Assembly (NCBI GenBank): GCA_905221615.1
Contig: CAJNDT010005312.1
Coordinates: 393,001-457,000, forward strand
Length of the DNA: 64,000 nucleotides
Direction of reading: 5' to 3'
Source of the DNA: Symbiodinium sp. CCMP2592
Lineage: Eukaryota; Sar; Dinophyceae; Suessiales; Symbiodiniaceae
Shown one piece after another: positions 10,201-17,868 of this stretch. The notes beneath the pieces were generated by a model. That model was given only the letters and a program-made list of their open reading frames with translations, was not told the DNA's origin and did not search any database. The translations under genes were made by a program, and so were the position numbers. Numbering within the stretch: the first letter of the stretch is position 1; each line of letters starts with the position of its first letter.

Positions 10201-12795
10201 GCTTTATGAGGATTCAGGATTTCTGTGTTGGGCTAAAGTTTTGGGGCTCAGTGCTGAGGGTGCTTAGGGGGTTTGGGGTGTCGTAGGGCCGGTCTTAGGG
10301 TTTAAGGTGTGCATGGTTCAATTTTGGGGACTCTGCTTGGCTTGCTCAACTTAGTGCAGTGCTGGAAGACCCTATATGTTGATTCGTCAGGCTTTATGGT
10401 TCCTATCCTCGACCCAAAAAAAAGCCTTCACTCCATCGCACAAACGTCTTCTAAATTACGGGGTTGGGGCCTACTCCACCGCCTGAAACCAGAACCTATC
10501 GAATGATTATTGGTTTTTCTCACCAGCCCAAAACTAAGCCCTAAACTGCAAATCCTACCTTATAGTATTCCTCTGCTCTGCATTGAAACAAAAGCCAACA
10601 GTCCGCCCTCCTATCGTTGACAGGCTGCAATGACTGGCACAGGTAAGCATACATTTATACTAAGACCGATCAAGAGTTAAGCCACATTAAATCCATAGCC
10701 AGGTATGTTCCTGCCTCTATGAATCTCTAAGTCTCCAAAGAACTATATGAATTAGGATCCTCATGCTGTGCACAATGGATGGCCCTGGCCAAAACCTCTA
10801 AACCTCCTAAACCCCAAACCCCTAGCTATATTGGTTTGATTGAACAATGACCAGTGCCAGCTGCTAGTGCTGCTGAACCTTTACAGCCTAAAATATATAA
10901 GTAAATCCAAGGAAACCACTGAAACTCTTTAGTGCCTGGCACACCGTCTCTGTGGAGGAGCAACCTGCCGAGCGAGATGAGAAGTTCTGGAACAGGATGC
11001 GATCCAAGGTGAATCGCTTGTGTGACCGAACGAAATCGGGCAAGCTTCAGGTCAGCGACGACATCCACAAGATGTGGAAGGAAGCAGGATCGGTTCGGGA
11101 CAATCTGATTTTGCTCATGGCTGATGCAAATGGGGATCGTGCAACCAGACAGCATGCAACCATGGTACATAGGCTTCACAGCACTGGCTAGCATCTAAGG
11201 GTCAGTTCATCCGCAAAGTGGATCTGTACCGTGAGCAGCAGAAGTTTCGCGAGCAAGTCACGGAGGGGGCCTTCTACACGGAGGTGGACCTCAAAAGGCC
11301 CAAAGCCGAAGGTGGCTTGGGGCTGCCAGCGAAGCCAGACCTGATTGACGCAATTATCCATGCTCTTCGTGGGTTGGGTTTTCAGCCTCCCTGCTGTGCA
11401 TACATTATATGGATCGGATGGGTTCTAGGTGCATGCACTTTAGCCTAGGAAAAGAGTGGCTGGTATCATCGAGCTGTGCGAGAAAACTCCCGGTCACGTG
11501 CGGTGCTTCGGCTCCCAATGAAGGTTTGTGTGCTGTGCTTTTCAATGGATGCTACAAGCTTTGCTTTGTAATGCGTGATCTAAATTCTAAGGACAAGCAA
11601 GTACGATGGCGAGAAGGAGTACTGGTATGATCACACCACCCGTGGGGCACGGGGCACCAGGGACACGGAGGGTCTCAGAGATTCCACCAGTGCCAGCGGA
11701 GCTGTTGATAGCTTCGAGCAGAGTGCCAAGTCAAGCGACCCGCATAAGAATTGGGACCTCTCACAGCTTGGTAGCTGTGCAGTGGAAGCTGGCACGGACA
11801 AGGCACCTACACTGCATACACTACACGCATAAAGAAATGTGTCATTTACTTACCACTGCAATCTTAATTGTGATTCATCACCGAGGTAAAGGACAGCCTC
11901 CAAAGGCACATGAACGAGGCGGTCACCGCGAGGGACAAGCTGCTGAAGTTCACAGAACGATTGGATCGTGATGATGCATCAGTGCAAGTGACTCTCATTC
12001 TGGTCAGTAGAAATCATGTCACTATCATATGTGTGCAAATCTTCGAATGTTAACTACAGCCAGCTAAGGGAGCTACCCAAGATGGAGGCCGTGGCCAAAT
12101 CCTTAGGTGAACTATATGACGACCTCGCCAAGCTTCAAGCTGATGCGAAGATCCAGGATCTCGGAGAAACGCGCCTTGGAACCAGAACTAGTGTCGATGT
12201 GTAAAACTAACCCATGCTAGAACCGATCAATGTAGGTCACAGTGACTGCTGAGGCAGCAGAAGGACTACGTTCGCAAGTGCGAAGAGGTGAAACGCCAGA
12301 GTCTAGTATGCAAATATGTGTAGCCAATACATCTCAGCTGTTGCCATGAGAGTACAAAGACGAGTGTTGCTGGAACCTGAGGATGATCATGGCTACATCC
12401 ATGGAGGTGAAGAACAAGCTCCCTGGATCTTAATACAAGAGCCCTTTCTCACGCATGTAGATGCCGCTGCTTGTGGCTGCAAGGGCTTGCAACTCTACCT
12501 GTAACCCCCGAGGTCGTTGAACTGGATTGTCTGAGTTCTGTGTACCAACCCCAAATTAAACCCTGAGCCCTATGTGTAGAATCCTTTAGCAGAAACCTCA
12601 AAGCCCGCAGCCAGACGAACACTGCCTAGGTAAACCCTCCAACACTCTAGATACACGATCCTTGTCCTGATCCCTAGGAAGCTGAAGAAGACCCCGCCGA
12701 AGAACGGCAAGCGACCTGCTGAAAAAGAAGTCGAAGAGCCAGCTGCTGAGAAACCTAAGAGGAGTAAAAGGCCCAGGACCAAGGCCACTGCCTAA
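769..12795 (+). CDS. Multi-exon gene: methyltransferase-like chromatin-type protein of an abundant dinoflagellate family (spans introns)
   Basis: About 23 exons read in one order on the + strand. The N-terminal half is low complexity: acidic repeats, then a lysine/arginine region with AT-hook-like GRPP and GRGR cores. The middle holds a conserved domain in the order FIEHFSGKA, GPLCSTWVDMSRGSTKRS, FILEQPSSSLM, WMGCYKAPTPKRT, FTGTKELKTTQ|IYPLALG. The C-terminal half carries SPKK-type basic repeats, a WNRM..K..RLCD..KSGKLQV motif, KYDGEKEYWYDHTTRG and a lysine-rich tail. Known: this motif order is frequent in dinoflagellate gene models. Inference: FSGK resembles the SAM-binding motif I and PLCSTW the catalytic PC loop of C5-cytosine methyltransferases, but the cysteine context is not the canonical PPCQ, so activity is uncertain. 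The basic segments suggest a nuclear, DNA-binding protein. Exon phases match at several introns, including one GC-AG intron (6735-7060). It could be two genes read as one. Confidence 0.7.
1402..2221 (+). CDS. Exon 2, acidic low-complexity region with 15-residue repeats
   Basis: Opens IPRRTSSDDDVGGHDGGAPP, passes through an acidic stretch (EYEFEDAESEDDLEADA) and then tandem ENPxVEPSGVPSGST units. After the repeats it becomes helical (EKVKQILALSKAKLQAR). Donor GTAGTG at 2222 gives phase 0, fitting the CTC codon of exon 3. Likely an intrinsically disordered linker. The longer antisense reading frames over this exon are shadows of the repeat. Confidence 0.6.
1652..1921 (+). repeat. In-frame 45-bp coding tandem repeat
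   Basis: Six units of exactly 45 bp, starting near 1652, 1697, 1742, 1787, 1832 and 1877, each encoding a variant of ENPVVEPSGVPSGST. A further diverged copy (TENPSVEPS) lies near 2011. Unit length is a multiple of three, so copy-number change keeps the frame. Confidence 0.9.
2280..2385. repeat. GT-rich microsatellite in intron
   Basis: G/T-only stretch with a pure (GT)n core at about 2322-2346 and further TGTGTG at 2369. It lies in the intron between exons 2 and 3. Confidence 0.85.
2448..2515 (+). CDS. Exon 3, short alanine/arginine helix
   Basis: A 68-nt exon without its own start codon. It is bounded by CGTAG before 2448 and the strong donor GTAAGT at 2516. It reads LRLREERAAAERARALALA followed by SGSS, a charged helix. 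The 5' phase 0 matches the end of exon 2. Confidence 0.55.
2575..2962 (+). CDS. Exon 4, proline-rich acidic region (ends approximate)
   Basis: Open frame with SVDSDEDVPPAPIPVARSV, TQVVLEPIFQEEHKALMESP and a proline-rich end (SPPKVPLPSNM). A donor GTGAAC follows 2962. The 5' boundary is not settled because no acceptor gives the phase left by exon 3. Disordered linker by composition. Confidence 0.45.
3095..3883 (+). CDS. Exon 5, basic region with AT-hook-like motifs
   Basis: Begins after TGCCTGCAG with VITRADQLGLKRDRKEEG. A strongly basic part follows, with KRKGRPPARKGKGRGRGRS, whose GRPP and GRGR cores resemble AT-hooks. It has alternating basic and acidic blocks (KTKSGKGKGKKAKHGG; KKQGKKIRRKRSKAV; NDGEDNEEHAP) and ends with a globular part containing FAGRPCPQIEGNKGWLLW and RSFIEIIRPNILDRSR. 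A GC donor after 3883 leaves phase 0, which fits exon 6; the only GT donor nearby (3919) breaks phase. Suggests DNA or RNA binding in the nucleus. Confidence 0.6.
3998..4129 (+). CDS. Exon 6
   Basis: Begins after CTGTGCAG and reads YEYWLRAKLAFDEDD, then a helical RFFLVQAELYVQEELIPDLQ. Ends before GCCTGC, a possible GC donor. It continues the globular segment begun at the end of exon 5. Confidence 0.5.
4142..4990. other. Intronic stretch, no exon identified
   Basis: Scattered CCCTAAA-type heptamers (4268, 4339) and A/T-rich sequence. A 92-codon open frame at 4660-4938 has no recognisable composition or splice context, and I do not call it. Confidence 0.4.
5003..5235 (+). CDS. Exon 7 (5' end approximate)
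   Basis: Reads KRKRGLCRAGAVMSQAEVE and then MFNEVLPVLRQHVVAASAPS with SDDVLLRTYLKDRSRRAAV, up to the donor GTAGGT at 5236. It may begin a few bases upstream of the ATG at 5003. Position directly before the methyltransferase-like exons suggests a linker helix. Confidence 0.45.
5588..5717 (+). CDS. Exon 8, motif I of the methyltransferase-like domain
   Basis: Begins after CATCCACAG and reads EPFDFIEHFSGKAILATAA, then QQAGYNVCSIDKVQSCGMDI and LKPSG. FSGK plus a following IDK acidic position about 20 residues on is the pattern of a Rossmann-type SAM site (motif I and motif II). The exon has no internal start codon and is easy to miss. The 3' end is set at the GTTTCG donor. Confidence 0.65.
5972..6173 (+). 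CDS. Exon 9, GPLCSTW catalytic-loop-like segment
   Basis: Carries GFLDWLGPLCSTWVDMSRGS and TKRSWCNPEGWSDYD, then QGNLMVARCLDF. Donor GTGCGC at 6174 leaves phase 1, which fits exon 10 (T plus CT gives serine). The PLCSTWV...SRGST signature is the most conserved element of this dinoflagellate family as I know it. It sits where a C5-methyltransferase would have its PC motif. Confidence 0.7.
6312..6400 (+). CDS. Exon 10, LEQPSSSLM segment
   Basis: Begins after TCGTCGTAG and reads AGGNFILEQPSSSLMFRHDR then MRWLCQRL. The LEQPxSSLMxxHxR signature follows the catalytic-loop segment in this family. The 3' boundary is uncertain; the frame stays open to about 6424, where another donor GTAAGG occurs. 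Confidence 0.65.
6488..6734 (+). CDS. Exon 11, WM..PTPKRT and FTGTKELKTTQ segment
   Basis: Begins after GGGTTCCAG and reads CKVYKVSFWMGCYKAPTPKR, an arginine/lysine-rich helix, then RSCFTGTKELKTTQ. If a GT donor is required (6746), the frame breaks at the next exon. If the GC donor at 6735 is used, the last codon CA|G becomes glutamine and reads straight into IYPLALG, the expected continuation of the family. Confidence 0.75.
7061..7262 (+). CDS. Exon 12, end of the methyltransferase-like domain
   Basis: Begins after TCCAATCCAG with IYPLALGTRLVEIFAPLQ, then VPPVWFQGDTDALQMF and REVVIYLRGCKGLVIPDKW. The 3' end is unsettled (donors after GACAA at 7263 or later). It is preceded by CCCTAAA-type repeats at 6959-7010. 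Confidence 0.65.
7263..8585. other. Long intron, no exon identified
   Basis: Several open frames of 60-100 codons occur, without family motifs or a consistent splice phase. CCCTAAA-type heptamers are present near 7750. I see no other structure. Confidence 0.35.
8586..8790. repeat. Irregular CCGTATTT/CCATATTT motif cluster
   Basis: About ten copies of (C)CGTATTTnCC or CCATATTT spaced 15-30 bp (8590, 8610, 8631, 8641, 8672, 8692, 8727 and others), ending in the direct repeat of CAGAAGGCGTA at 8741-8760. It lies in the intron before exon 13. Confidence 0.6.
8882..9096 (+). CDS. Exon 13, helical linker
   Basis: Begins after CATTTTAG and reads GPNTVAMEAAAMQLATALLS, WSGSSMLKGVSSALETVKT and LQQMIKASKGFGSVLKLS. 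Alanine-rich amphipathic helices, with no domain recognised. Confidence 0.55.
9157..9353 (+). CDS. Exon 14, Ser/Thr/Pro linker
   Basis: Begins after CTGTGGGCAG and reads ELEDQMKDGAQPRAQAPVV, TSETLAATADELEKMG and then a serine-rich tail up to NQEDRQ. The short helix plus disorder continues exon 13. The 3' boundary is not resolved. Confidence 0.5.
9440..9590 (+). CDS. Exon 15 (limits approximate)
   Basis: Open frame reading LDDNVKHQDGPLTTDGYDIL, EVEDSDSEAVMSNS and TLLRNQYPETWRM. An acidic serine cluster resembles a casein-kinase-type region. No clear donor was assigned; candidates lie near 9600. Confidence 0.4.
9652..10131 (+). CDS. Exon 16, SPKK-type basic repeats
   Basis: Encodes KKPPSPAKKSPPIHR, a helical block REHMLELLRQQQRLIARLQ, and then a run of SPAKT, SPRPSPKTTSPR, RRSPLKKNSPKKA elements. 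Such S/T-P-K-K motifs are known from histone H1 tails and other minor-groove binders. TTTAGGG-type repeats follow downstream (10250-10310). Supports a nuclear, DNA-associated role. Confidence 0.55.
10190..10945. other. Intron with opposed telomere-like repeats
   Basis: TTTAGGG-type heptamers at 10240-10310 near the 5' side and CCCTAAA-type heptamers at 10530-10820 near the 3' side. No exon seen. Confidence 0.5.
10952..11164 (+). CDS. Exon 17, RLCDxxKSGKLQV motif
   Basis: Reads VEEQPAERDEKFWNRMRSKV, NRLCDRTKSGKLQVSDDIHK and MWKEAGSVRDNLILLMADAN, ending at ACC ATG before donor GTACAT (11165, phase 0). This R.C...SGKL.V......W...G.R..L pattern follows the methyltransferase-like domain in related dinoflagellate proteins, which supports reading the locus as one gene. 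Confidence 0.6.
11200..11385 (+). CDS. Exon 18
   Basis: Begins after GCATCTAAG in phase 0, matching exon 17, and reads GQFIRKVDLYREQQKFREQ, VTEGAFYTEVDLKRPKAE and DLIDAIIHALRGLG. The FIRKVDLYREQ..F...V.EGAFYTEVDL pattern matches the family's predicted next block. Confidence 0.6.
11602..11802 (+). CDS. Exon 19, KYDGEKEYWYDHTTRG motif
   Basis: Begins after GGACAAGCAAG and reads YDGEKEYWYDHTTRGARGTR, then a Ser/Thr/Asp-rich tail to VEAGTDK. A GC donor after 11802 leaves phase 0, which joins exactly to exon 20. The exon has no start codon, and a different frame over the same bases is longer, so it is easily mis-predicted. Confidence 0.6.
11886..11987 (+). CDS. Exon 20, coiled-coil
   Basis: A 102-nt exon, phase 0 at both ends, between ATCACCGAG and donor GTGACT. 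Reads VKDSLQRHMNEAVTARDKLL, KFTERLDRDDASVQ. Heptad-like charged helix. Confidence 0.6.
12064..12192 (+). CDS. Exon 21, coiled-coil
   Basis: Begins after ACAGCCAG in phase 0 and reads LRELPKMEAVAKSLGELYDD, LAKLQADAKIQDLGETRL. Continues the helix of exon 20. The 3' end lies at one of two GT sites near 12190. Confidence 0.5.
12250..12308 (+). CDS. Exon 22, short charged helix (tentative)
   Basis: Reads RQQKDYVRKCEEVKRQS in a frame starting near 12250. Another frame over the same bases is also open, so the reading is uncertain. A further few codons (VKNKLPG) near 12408 could belong to the same gene. Confidence 0.35.
12678..12795 (+). CDS. Terminal exon, lysine-rich tail
   Basis: Begins after GATCCCTAG and encodes KLKKTPPKNGKRPAEKEVEE then PAAEKPKRSKRPRTKATA and a TAA stop at 12793-12795. 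The KPKRSKRPR cluster looks like a nuclear localisation signal. It is preceded by CCCTAAA-type repeats (12550-12570). The absence of a start codon explains why a simple scan misses it. Confidence 0.65.
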
Positions 12796-12799
12796 ATCT

Positions 12800-13720
12800 G
12801 CATCGATGATTCATCGTGGTCCACCTGGGCACAGAGTCCCATGTGTTTTGGCCATGTAGGAAATTTCCTCCGGAGGTTCTGCATTGTATTCGTGCATGGG
12901 TCCCCTACACGTAAACCTTCGATAGTCCTGAAGCCCCTCAAGCCCAAACTCCGAAGTCGTTCAAATCATCTTTGAAAGGAACCCTATAGAAGCTTAAACG
13001 TTTAAGTAGCATCATGTAGATCTCATCGAGGTTCTAATTGGGCTTGGATTCGGGGCCTTAATAATGTAGACCCTCTGCTGGCTCCTTCAATGCTCCGACG
13101 AAGTTGCTGCAAAGCCAGTGTTCGATGAAATTGAACATGCAGGCTGTGCGAGTTGTAGAGTGTGTTGAATGTACGCAGGCCCGGCAAACCTTGCAAGATC
13201 AACTTTTTGTGTGTACACAGATGTTCGGTAATGCACGTGAGGCTAGCTGTGCTTGTGGAGGGCCTGCTACGCTACGAGACACGTGTGACAGCTTCGCAAA
13301 GCAGGGGGTAAACCATGCAGTGCATCCGATCGAAAGCACACATGCCGTCAAATGTTCTGTAGCCTGTAATTACCAGCCGTACTGCCTATTGGCTGCCAGG
13401 TCCTATGCTACAGGACAGAGCCAGTGATCGGGCGCAGACGTTGGTGAAGTCTTTGGCTTCAGGCGCCAGAACCTCAGAGCGAACGAGCATGGTTGTGAGT
13501 GTCGGTTTCCAGCTTCGCAGGGTCGACTGAAGGCAGTATTCATGTTCTGTTTGACTATGGCTGGTTCATGTGTCTGCTGTGCCTCGCGATCAAGCTTGCT
13601 TTCGTGAGCAGCCTAGAACTCCATCGTATATTCGGAATATTGCTTTAAGGTGACAATCCTCATTACACACGCAGAACATGGTCCGGAATCATAATTCATG
13701 ACCTAAAGTACTACTGCTCC
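12800..13720. other. Intergenic stretch between the first and second genes
   Basis: No exon that I can support. An open frame at 13104-13427 is cysteine-rich (CVECTQARQTLQ, CACGGPATL) but has no known motif or splice context. Possible promoter of the next gene. Confidence 0.35.
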
Positions 13721-13721
13721 C

Positions 13722-14273
13722 ATGTCCTCAATGCGGCTGAAAAGACCCATCGATGTGATTTTCCCTTGGGGGTCGGACTCTGAAACCGATGATGAGCCGC
13801 ACGTCGCCACGCCCCAGGACCTGCCAGTCAAATGTGACGGGCAACAGCCACGCATACAGACTGCATCAATTGCTGATGGGATCACCTATCGGTACATTCC
13901 TGAACACACACAAGCAGGGAAAGTTCTAGCGCATTGTGAACGATGCATTGAACAGCTACGGAGGGCTACCGGTGGTGAGTCGCTTGCCATCTACAAGATC
14001 GGGATAACACATAGCTGCACCCCTCGGTTTGAGCTCTATCAAGCCAATGGCTGGACAAAGATGCTTGTTATGTTTCAGAGCAAAGACCTTGGCACGATCG
14101 AGATGTTGGAAGCTGCACTAATCGCCCAGCACCATCACCGACTTCAATGCCGCAACATCCAATTGGGTGGAGAAGGAATGCGACTTCGTGCTTTCCAACC
14201 AAAGTTTGAACCTCCGTACCATTGCTATTGTGTGGCTGCAAGAGCTGATGAACCTAGATGGGTGCGTGGTTAG
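13722..14273 (+). CDS. GIY-YIG-like domain protein
   Basis: A 183-residue open frame from ATG at 13722 to TAG at 14271-14273. After an acidic N-terminus (WGSDSETDDEP) comes the domain: SLAIYKIGITHSCTPRFELY, W.KMLVMFQSKDLGTIEMLE, AALIAQHHHRLQCRNIQLGG and then EG, closing with PPYHCYCVAARADEPRW. Known: GIY-YIG nuclease domains have a YxIGxT-type strand, an arginine about ten residues on, a glutamate in a following helix and a late asparagine; YKIGIT, R in TPRF, E in EMLEAALI and N in CRN fit that order, but the first tyrosine pair is degenerate. Inference: nuclease-like fold, activity unknown. The ATG at 13731 is an alternative start. A donor-like GTGCGT near the end leaves open that it is only an exon. 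Confidence 0.6.
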   Translation: MSSMRLKRPIDVIFPWGSDSETDDEPHVATPQDLPVKCDGQQPRIQTASIADGITYRYIPEHTQAGKVLAHCERCIEQLRRATGGESLAIYKIGITHSCTPRFELYQANGWTKMLVMFQSKDLGTIEMLEAALIAQHHHRLQCRNIQLGGEGMRLRAFQPKFEPPYHCYCVAARADEPRWVRG

Positions 14274-14600
14274 CTATAATATGGCAAATCGTTTATTGTA
14301 CTTGGTTCTAGCAGTGGCATCACTTATCTAAGGTGGGAATGTCGAGCATTATAATCACATCGCCAATTCGTGCACCCATGCTTGCTGTATAGCTTAATGG
14401 AGTCAAGCTTTCATCGAACGAAAGAAAAAGGCAGTGATTGCAGAACTTTGAGCAGTGGGTTCCTGACAACCCAGTGTGCTGTGAAGTATCCGAGCTACAA
14501 AGCCCTGAATTCCTAAAGTCCCCCAAATTTTAAACCCCAAACCCCCAAACCCAACAGCCTATACATCACTTAAACCCCCACACCCACGGAGTGAAGTTAG

Positions 14601-15031
14601 CAATCTTGAACCTTATGTACTATACCCCTGCCACTCGTCTCCCTCCGCTGTTCGCCGAGGCCTCTGCCAAGCATGTGGCCACCATCGCGGAGGCCTTTGC
14701 GACCCAGGATAATGACTGCAAGGCGCTACGAGATTTGGGTGGAGCCCCGAAATCTGATGCTGAAAAATCCTTGCAAAAGACCCTCCGAAAGTGGGACCTC
14801 ACTCTGAATGTGCCCTGGACATATCAGCAGTTATCTGAAGATTGCTCTGTTCCGATGCTTATGCCGTCTGACTACCTTACCACTCTGGTCGAGAAGGGCT
14901 ACCTGCACAAACTGCTAGGTGGCTCTGTTGCCAGCAGCCCCATGTCTGAAAAAAACAAACCTTTGGAGTACCCCAATGACTATCACCCCAAAGTAGAAAT
15001 ATCGAAGATCTCTCAAGTCTTTAATCCCTGA
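14601..15031 (+). CDS. 5' exon of the next gene (tentative)
   Basis: Open frame reading RLPPLFAEASAKHVATIAEA, CKALRDLGGAPKSDAEKS, WDLTLNVPWTYQQLSED and SVPMLMPSDYLTTLVEKGYL then HKLLGG. The VPMLMPSDYLTTLVEKGYLHKLLGG block resembles the segment upstream of the HGDGG domain in an abundant dinoflagellate family, so I join it to the exon at 15498. It is preceded by CCCTAAA-type repeats (14525-14585). End at TGA 15029-15031 or at a donor inside GGTGGC. Confidence 0.5.
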
Positions 15032-15497
15032 GTTCTCCTGTAGCACACGAACACAATCCCTCTATACAACAGCTTATACCCTCGATCCTCAAACCACCAA
15101 ATCGCAGGATTCACGAGTATGTGTCGGTATGTAAGCAGTAGCCACCTCAAGCCAACAGCTGTCCCAACAATAATGAAGCTTGGTCTCCTATAGCATACCT
15201 GTGTTTAGTTTTACACTATTGGGTCTCGTCTTTGATGCCTTCGGGCTACATCACTAAATTATTCGATCTATAATAGGATTTATAGGGATACTCAATAATT
15301 TAAGCTTCTGGGTCGTTCGGTCTATAGTAGCAACTGAGAAGTGCATCAGGCAAGCTTTGGGAGGCTCCAAAATAGTAAATGGCAACCCTTTATCGATACC
15401 CGATGTTTCTTGTAGTTGCTATTGTTGGTTGTGTAAAGCCCTTCATTCATAAGAACCTCTTAATAAGCTAATCCGACTATGGTGATTATCATCCCAG

Positions 15498-16912
15498 GCT
15501 CAGAACGACTTCGAGAGTTTTGGAGCAACTACGCTAAGGAGGAGCCAAACCATGAATTGTTCCAGCACGACTTCTTGGATTTTGGGCAGCTAGTTCCTCT
15601 TTATATTCATGGAGACGGTGGGAGGACATATCGACGTGACGAGCTGATGGTGATTGCTTTTCAGCCCATTTTGGGCCTGGGAACCCGTATGTCCAATCCT
15701 CACAAACTGAGAACTTCGAAACCTGGAGTAAACCTGCTGGGGCATTCGTTTACAACGAGATTCTTGACCGGGGTCATGCCGAAAAGCGTATATAAAGACA
15801 ACCCTGAAAGATTCGACAACTTCCTCACAGCGACAATGAAGGACTTCGAGCGACTTTATTACGGAGGCCTGGATATTGGAAACGGTCGTGTGCTGCGCTT
15901 TATCCCCTTGGGGCTCAAAGGAGACCTCCCATTCCTTTCGAAGAGTGGTCACCTGACCCGCACCTTCCTGCACATACGCAAGGGGCCGGCAGGCCCCAAA
16001 TCGAAACCCCTTACGGGCTGCTGTTGGCTTTGTCATGCTGGGACTGATCAGTATGACTTTGAAGATCTCGGCTCTGAGCCGGCGTGGCTTGCCACAACAG
16101 GGCCACACAATCCGCCACCATGGGATGCTGTGCCTCCTTTCTTTGACCATGTGGCACATGTCGTGGAAGACAAAGCATCGTTTTTTACATTGGATGTCCT
16201 ACACATATACCATCTTGGTGTGGGTCGCGATTTTGGCGCCAGCGCCCTCGTTGTTGCTTTGGGTCTGTACGGCCGTGGGTCCGTCCCGGAGGCGCTCGAT
16301 GATTTGAATGCAGACTTGCGGCGTTTCTTGAAGTCCAGTGGGAAATCTGTGCACTTCCGGTCTCTGACGAGAGACCTTCTCGGTTTTTCGTCAGAGACCA
16401 CATTTCCTGTGGGACATTGGAGCAAAGCGATGGATACACCGATCCTCGTCGCGTTTGCTGCTTGGGTCTTGCAGCAGCGCGGCGGGGACGGTGTTCTATT
16501 GCACCAAGTTCTGATTTCTGGCTCTGGCGCGATTGAGCTCTTCATGAAGACCCTCTTGCAGGCCTCCCTCTGGCTTGACAGGCGCCAGGCTACAATCGCT
16601 GGTCGGGCGGGGATCCAATTTCTTGCTCGTTATCAAAAGGCTGCCCAGCTCTCCTATGACGCCAAAATCTGCAGGTTCAATATGACACCGAAACTTCATT
16701 GTCTTCATCATATATCACTGTCTCTGCTGCACGCTGCTGCCCGCTGCGGCACATGTCTGAACCCACTTTCACGAGCGACTTTTCAGGATGAGGACCTTGT
16801 GGGGCGTGTGTCGAGGCTGAGCAGGCGAGTGTCACCGAGGATGCTGTGTTTGCGAACTATCCAGAGGTATCTTTTGGCGACTCGTCTGGAGATGGACGCA
16901 GACCGACGATGA
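15498..16912 (+). CDS. HGDGG / CWLCHAG / LSRRVSPR family protein, possibly transposase-derived
   Basis: Long uninterrupted frame of about 471 residues after CATCCCAG, ending at TGA 16910-16912. Motifs in order: ERLREFWSNYAKEEPNHELF, VPLYIHGDGGRTYRRDELMV, LKGDLPFLSKSGHLTRTF, TGCCWLCHAGTDQYDFED, FFTLDVLHIYHLGVGRDFGA, SLTRDLLGFSSETTFPVGHW, PKLHCLHHISL, NPLSRATFQDEDLVGRVS and RLSRRVSPRMLCLRTIQRYL. Known: this order recurs in very many dinoflagellate gene models. Inference: the HGD, the LDVLH aspartate and the inserted CxxC/H knuckle recall DDE-type transposases with a zinc insertion, but I cannot assign a third catalytic residue, so this is only a suggestion. No terminal inverted repeats were found bounding the gene. 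Intact, not truncated. Confidence 0.65.
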
Positions 16913-16919
16913 GTCCCTG

Positions 16920-17610
16920 AATGTATACATAGCCCTTGAACTCTTATAGTTTTATATAGGGTCTAGGTCTAAGGTCTAAAGTAGTTTGCAATAGCCCCTT
17001 TAAAGATGATTCGTCGGCTCTGAGTTCCCAGCTCAAAGCATTGCGATCGGGAGCCAGCGAGGCCGCAAAATCTTTAGAAGGAGAGGGACTTCAGGGAGTT
17101 CAAGGACTTCGGGGATTACGGAGTTCGGGGACTTACTTTCCGCCCCGAGGGGCTTCCGTTTAAAGTGCCATGTAAATATGGCTGATGTACAACTTGGATT
17201 TTCTTAGTGGAATTGCTCTGGTCTTGGGGATTACGAGAACTTCAGAAGTTGTTGGTTCTTGAACCAGGAGTGACGTCAGTTCCCTAAACCCTAAACCTGA
17301 GCCCTAAACCTTAAACCTAACTAACACCCCAACAACCAAACCCCTGAAGACCCGAAGCATTCCGAACTTGCTGTGCTAGGCCAAACCACAGTCTTATGCT
17401 TGCAAACACCAACGTACAAACTCTTTATCCCAAATCGCCGTAACAACACCTGGCCTATGCCCAACCCATGGCTTGCACCCGAACTCGCTACAAACTCTGA
17501 AAACACTCAACGCCCGTATTTTAGCCCACGCCTCTTATCATGTTAAATAACTGGTTATTATCTCACGACCGGAAATTAAACGGCAGACACTGCCGCAGGT
17601 ATGTATAAAT
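16920..17610. other. 3' flank, CCCTAAA-type repeats
   Basis: Short direct repeats of GACTTCGGGGA type at 17090-17140 and CCCTAAA-type heptamers at 17283-17345. No exon supported. Confidence 0.4.
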
Positions 17611-17614
17611 AAAT

Positions 17615-17616
17615 GA

Positions 17617-17691
<75 letters not shown>

Positions 17692-17698
17692 TAGATAG
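17615..17698. repeat. (AT)n, (GA)n and GATA microsatellites
   Basis: Compound tract: (AT)n at about 17617-17643, (GA)n at about 17651-17688, then GATAGATAGATA to 17698. Confidence 0.95.
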
Positions 17699-17787
17699 AG
17701 GTATGCATATATTTCTGTGTGCATATGTATATATACGTATTAAAGGATACCCCCTCAAATCCTCCCCCGGACCATATTCTAATGCGA

Positions 17788-17868
17788 ATTCCTGAGGTTT
17801 CCTCTCCAACGACATCGCAGTTCCAGCTCTCTCCGGCGGGCTGCAGCGAGCCTGTACATATGATTCTG
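17788..17868 (+). CDS. Exon-like island, Ser/Thr/Pro-rich
   Basis: Reads IPEVSSPTTSQFQLSPAGCS then EPVHMIL up to GTTTGGGG at 17869, after which a run of TTTAGGG-type repeats starts. The acceptor is not clear. Confidence 0.35.

Noticed and set aside
15590-16545. Antisense frames within the HGDGG-family gene
   Set aside because: The + frame spans 1.4 kb with many family motifs; the others are shadows.
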